Below are positions 5,188 through 6,997 of a stretch of 6,997 nt of DNA, in pieces. Origin of the DNA: CANHBY01 sp031374415. Lineage in GTDB: Bacteria > Pseudomonadota > Gammaproteobacteria > Burkholderiales > Burkholderiaceae_C. Position 1 is the stretch's first letter, and each line of letters starts with the position of its first letter. The position numbers and the translations under genes are program-made. The DNA lies in the NCBI GenBank assembly GCA_031374415.1, contig JANMGB010000335.1:1-6997 (forward strand), read 5' to 3'. Under the pieces are notes generated by a model. That model did not search any database. It saw nothing but the letters and a program-made list of their open reading frames with translations, and was not told where the DNA came from.

Positions 5188-5817
5188 ATGCAAGTGATAG
5201 CCGTGTTGAACCAGAAGGGTGGGGCGGGGAAGACGACGATAGCGACTCACCTAGCCAGAGCTTTGCAACTCGAAGGGGCTGATGTTTTGCTGGTGGATTC
5301 AGATCCACAAGGGAGTGCCCGCGATTGGGCGGCTGTGCGTGAAGATCAGAGCGTGTCGGTGGTTGGCATAGACCGGCCAACGCTTGAGCGTGATCTGAAG
5401 AGTCTCGGGCACAAAGACTATGTGGTGATTGACGGGGCGCCCCAGGCGGCGGACCTGGCTGTATCTGCGATCAAGGCAGCGAATTTCATCCTAATACCAG
5501 TGCAACCATCACCGTATGACATCTGGGCGACGGCGGACCTGGTTGAATTGGTCAAGCAGCGTATCGAAATGACAGACGGGAAGCTAAAGGCTGCATTTGT
5601 GGTGTCGAGAGCAATCAAAGGAACTCGGATCGGAGCGGAGATTACCGAAGCACTTCGGGGCTACGGCCTCCCAGTTCTGGAGTCGAGGATTACGCAACGA
5701 GTGAGCTATCCAAGTACCGCTGCCTTGGGGTCGACTGTCAGTGATGCGGAGCCTGATGGTGAGGCGGCCCAGGAGATTCGGGCCTTGGTCAATGAAATTA
5801 AGCATTTACTCAAATGA
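5188..5817 (+). CDS. parA: ParA/ParF-type partition ATPase
   Basis: This 209-residue P-loop ATPase is the short, type Ib form without an N-terminal DNA-binding domain. The deviant Walker A is KGGAGKTT (residues 10-17, signature Lys10 and catalytic Lys15), Walker A' is VLLVDSDPQG (33-42) and Walker B is YVVIDGAP (78-85). Length agrees with ParF-like proteins of about 205-210 residues. ATG at 5188 is chosen for GGAGG (5178-5182) five bases upstream; a TTG at 5176 is the alternative. ATP-dependent dimers or polymers bind the nucleoid and move plasmid copies apart when stimulated by the centromere-bound partner. The last codons and the TGA lie in the first boxes of the second array, and the partner gene follows after 36 bases. 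Confidence 0.93.
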   Translation: MQVIAVLNQKGGAGKTTIATHLARALQLEGADVLLVDSDPQGSARDWAAVREDQSVSVVGIDRPTLERDLKSLGHKDYVVIDGAPQAADLAVSAIKAANFILIPVQPSPYDIWATADLVELVKQRIEMTDGKLKAAFVVSRAIKGTRIGAEITEALRGYGLPVLESRITQRVSYPSTAALGSTVSDAEPDGEAAQEIRALVNEIKHLLK

Positions 5818-5859
5818 GTAAATGAATTTAAACTCAAATGAGCGAATGAGTAAATGAGC
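5808..5859 (+). promoter_or_regulatory. ParG-type tetramer array 2, seven boxes at 8-bp spacing
   Basis: Tetramers start at 5808, 5816, 5824, 5832, 5840, 5848 and 5856: ACTC, GAGT, GAAT, ACTC, GAGC, GAGT, GAGC. Spacers are aaat, aaat, ttaa, aaat, gaat and aaat. The match to ACTC/GAGT is better than in array 1, so affinity may be higher. The array spans the parA stop codon, the intergenic bases and the parG start codon. In TP228 the centromere parH lies upstream of parF; here the second array is between the two genes. It may be the centromere proper, a second operator for the partner gene, or both. Confidence 0.72.
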
Positions 5860-6072
5860 AACTCACTTGGATTGAGCGCCGGGCGACCGAGCGAGCAAAA
5901 AAAAGCCGCAGCACTGAAGGCAATGGCCGAAGACAAGCAGACGAAGGTGAGGGTAAATTTCGAGCTGGATGAAGCTGCGCACCTCAAGCTAAAGGTCTAT
6001 GCAGCGAAGAGTCGGCGCAGCATTTCTGATGTTTTGCGTGAACTGATTGAGCAACACGTGCCCAAAGGCTGA
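5854..6072 (+). CDS. ParG-like ribbon-helix-helix centromere-binding protein
   Basis: This 72-residue protein is close to TP228 ParG (76 residues) in size and plan. Residues 1-30 are a polar, probably flexible tail (SAGRPSEQKK); Arg11 could act like the ParG arginine finger that stimulates ParF ATPase. Residues 31-72 form the ribbon-helix-helix fold: strand TKVRVNFEL for the DNA major groove, helix DEAAHLKLKVYAAKS, helix SISDVLRELIEQHV. It should dimerise, bind the tetramer arrays on both sides of parA, repress the operon and connect the plasmid to ParA. The ribosome site is poor (GAG three bases before ATG), and the start codon sits inside array 2. A plain CopG-type repressor is the alternative, but the neighbouring parA and arrays make partition far more likely. 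Confidence 0.85.
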   Translation: MSNSLGLSAGRPSEQKKAAALKAMAEDKQTKVRVNFELDEAAHLKLKVYAAKSRRSISDVLRELIEQHVPKG

Positions 6073-6138
6073 AGTCGTTTCAGACCGCGAATTCTTCGAG
6101 CTTGTGCCCGTTTTGTAAGGCTGCTCTGAGCCATTAAG

Positions 6139-6669
6139 TCATGGCAAATCCAACTCACCCTGATCCGGTGGGTCGATTTGTTCGTTACCAACTAGGGCTC
6201 GCTCGCCTTGGTCAAAGATAGGAACAGACTCTAGTTTTTTCCCCTGATCTATAAGATCATCAACAGGCAAATCCTGCTCGCCTTCACTTACCATTATCTC
6301 CGCATTAAATACCGCAAATCGATGGCCCCTTGGACCCTGCCACGCCACTTGACTGTTGATGATGTAGACATTTGATTTTCCTGATTTGAGAATCTGTATA
6401 AATCTCGCATCAGATAGCGCCTTTATCGAGTTTTGGACGGTTCTTTTCGAGAGCCCAGTGATACCGACAAGCGCATCAAGGCTCATTAACACTCCGTTCG
6501 TTCCTCGATGAAGCCTGGACGTCATGAAATGCAAAAGGGCTAATGCCGATGGGTGTTTCAGCCCAAACAAGCCCATTTTTTGGTGTACACGCTTGTCGAC
6601 CTGGAGCCAGCCTTGCACTTGACCCTGATTGGGCACATCACTCGGAATGGATATCTTTGTCATTGCCAT
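6139..6669 (-). CDS. Plasmid replication initiator-like winged-helix protein
   Basis: This 176-residue protein resembles small plasmid replication/maintenance proteins (RepL-like, winged-helix). N-terminal QGQVQGWLQVDKRVHQKMGLF is followed by a helical segment HPSALALLHFMTSRLHRG (39-56). A winged helix covers residues 61-105, with recognition helix SKRTVQNSIKALSDA and wing ILKSGKSNVYIIN. Next is QVAWQGPRGHRFAVFNAEI. The tail is acidic, with three DQG motifs at 141-143, 153-155 and 169-171. ATG at 6669 or 6663 are both possible; neither has a Shine-Dalgarno sequence. The gene converges with parG across 66 bases without a clear terminator. Two direct repeats flank its promoter's -10, so it likely binds there to repress itself, and perhaps to start replication. 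A transcription factor with no replication role is the alternative. Confidence 0.72.
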   Translation of the reverse strand: MAMTKISIPSDVPNQGQVQGWLQVDKRVHQKMGLFGLKHPSALALLHFMTSRLHRGTNGVLMSLDALVGITGLSKRTVQNSIKALSDARFIQILKSGKSNVYIINSQVAWQGPRGHRFAVFNAEIMVSEGEQDLPVDDLIDQGKKLESVPIFDQGERALVGNEQIDPPDQGELDLP

Positions 6670-6675
6670 TAAGAC

Positions 6676-6710
6676 GCATTTAGATGCGCCATTTTAGCAT
6701 TTAGATGCGC
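6676..6710 (-). repeat. Two direct 14-bp repeats upstream of the replication gene
   Basis: GCATTTAGATGCGC occurs exactly at 6676-6689 and 6697-6710. The 21-bp period is two helical turns, so two protein dimers would sit on the same face. Each copy has inner symmetry GCAT-TTAG-ATGC. One copy lies just downstream and the other just upstream of the putative -10. They may be operators for the replication protein or a minimal pair of iterons; iteron origins usually have more copies. Confidence 0.7.
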
Positions 6711-6721
6711 TTTTGTGGCAA
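6691..6721 (-). promoter_or_regulatory. Putative extended -10 promoter of the replication gene
   Basis: On the minus strand TGCTAAAAT combines the extended -10 TGn with TAAAAT (6691-6696, five of six matches). TTGCCA (6716-6721) is a -35 candidate but the 19-base spacing is long, so the extended -10 may matter more. Transcription would begin near 6684, only about 14-20 bases ahead of the possible start codons. That fits the missing Shine-Dalgarno sequence and a very short leader. Confidence 0.45.
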
Positions 6722-6738
6722 AGAAGTGCACCCTATAT

Positions 6739-6756
6739 GTGGCAACCGGTTGCCAC
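6739..6756. promoter_or_regulatory. 18-bp perfect palindrome, probable operator
   Basis: GTGGCAACCGGTTGCCAC is its own reverse complement over 18 bases. The half site GTGGCAA also occurs singly at 6715-6721, 24 bases before the first half of the palindrome and overlapping the -35 candidate. A dimeric helix-turn-helix repressor is the natural reader. No gene for it is obvious besides the replication protein and the antitoxin. 6757-6857 beyond it holds no gene; a GGCC pair (6797-6825) followed by TTTTT is at best a poor terminator. Confidence 0.55.
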
Positions 6757-6857
6757 TAAGAAAAACGCCGCAAACCCGCATGAATGCTAGCTATACGGCC
6801 CATTTCCGCAAAAGTTTGGCCTTTTTAAGTTGTTGCTAGTTTTTGAAAAGTCCCTGC

Positions 6858-6997
6858 TGTCCGCGAAAGTAAATGTGGAACTTCGGCGATGGTAAATGTG
6901 GAACTATGTGATCAGAAGAGGCCGAGCACAGGTGCCTCCGGGTGGGTCAATGGCTCGTTGAGCCAGCAACTGCGGGGTGGTACGAGGCGCGGATGAA
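6858..6997. mobile_element. Possible edge of an IS21-like insertion sequence, incomplete
   Basis: TGTCCGCG at 6858 is followed by two copies of GTAAATGTGGAACT (6869-6882 and 6892-6905), 23 bases apart. A TGT start with short direct repeats just inside is the usual form of IS21-family ends, where the repeats bind IstA. The remaining 90 bases are GC-rich with only short open frames on either strand. The other end and istA/istB are outside the window, so both family and orientation are tentative. Confidence 0.38.

Noticed and set aside
5706..5987. 93-codon minus-strand frame across the parA-parG junction
   Set aside because: It is antisense to two well-supported genes and a regulatory array, and its Ser/Ala-rich product has no features.
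6797..6830. GGCC hairpin followed by TTTTT as a terminator
   Set aside because: Only a four-base stem with a long loop; too weak to call.
6871..6900. TGTGGAA words as DnaA boxes of an origin
   Set aside because: They match only part of TGTGGATAA and belong to a 23-bp-spaced repeat better explained as an insertion sequence end.

Overview
This looks like part of a plasmid, or a plasmid-derived island, from a proteobacterium. Burkholderiales (Comamonadaceae-like) is most likely and Xanthomonadales is possible. The assignment rests on family resemblance read by eye: a ParF/ParG-type partition locus, a winged-helix replication protein, a ParE-type toxin-antitoxin pair and Hcp proteins of the type VI secretion system (T6SS). 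No database search was possible.

Layout, left to right. The window opens in the last codons and right end of an IS5-family element (1-137). A short non-coding stretch with a good-looking leftward promoter follows (138-425). Next come two tandem T6SS cassettes, all leftward (426-4247). Each has the order structured leader, hcp, effector, immunity gene. The right-hand (upstream) cassette pairs Hcp with a peptidoglycan amidase and a Sec-exported, cysteine-rich partner. The left-hand (downstream) cassette pairs Hcp with an effector of unknown activity and a lipoprotein partner carrying Asp at +2. The two leaders and the 5' ends of the two hcp genes are nearly identical, while effector and immunity genes are unrelated. 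No sheath, baseplate, VgrG or ATPase gene is present, so the Hcp proteins would have to use a T6SS encoded elsewhere.

The plasmid-maintenance block is rightward from 4382. It holds a two-part antitoxin, a RelE/ParE toxin, ParA, and a small ribbon-helix-helix ParG-like protein. Two arrays of ACTC/GAGT-like tetramers at exact 8-bp spacing lie before parA (overlapping the toxin 3' end) and across the parA-parG junction. A leftward winged-helix replication-like gene (6139-6669) is convergent with parG. Upstream of it are two 14-bp direct repeats 21 bp apart, a promoter with an extended -10 and an 18-bp perfect palindrome. The window ends in what is probably the edge of another insertion sequence (IS21-like, tentative).

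The parts fit an accessory plasmid that keeps itself by partition and post-segregational killing and carries exchangeable interbacterial weapon cassettes, with insertion sequences at or near both window edges. The points most worth following are the cassette design with a conserved leader/hcp handle, the unrecognised effector with its lipoprotein partner, and the double partition-site array.
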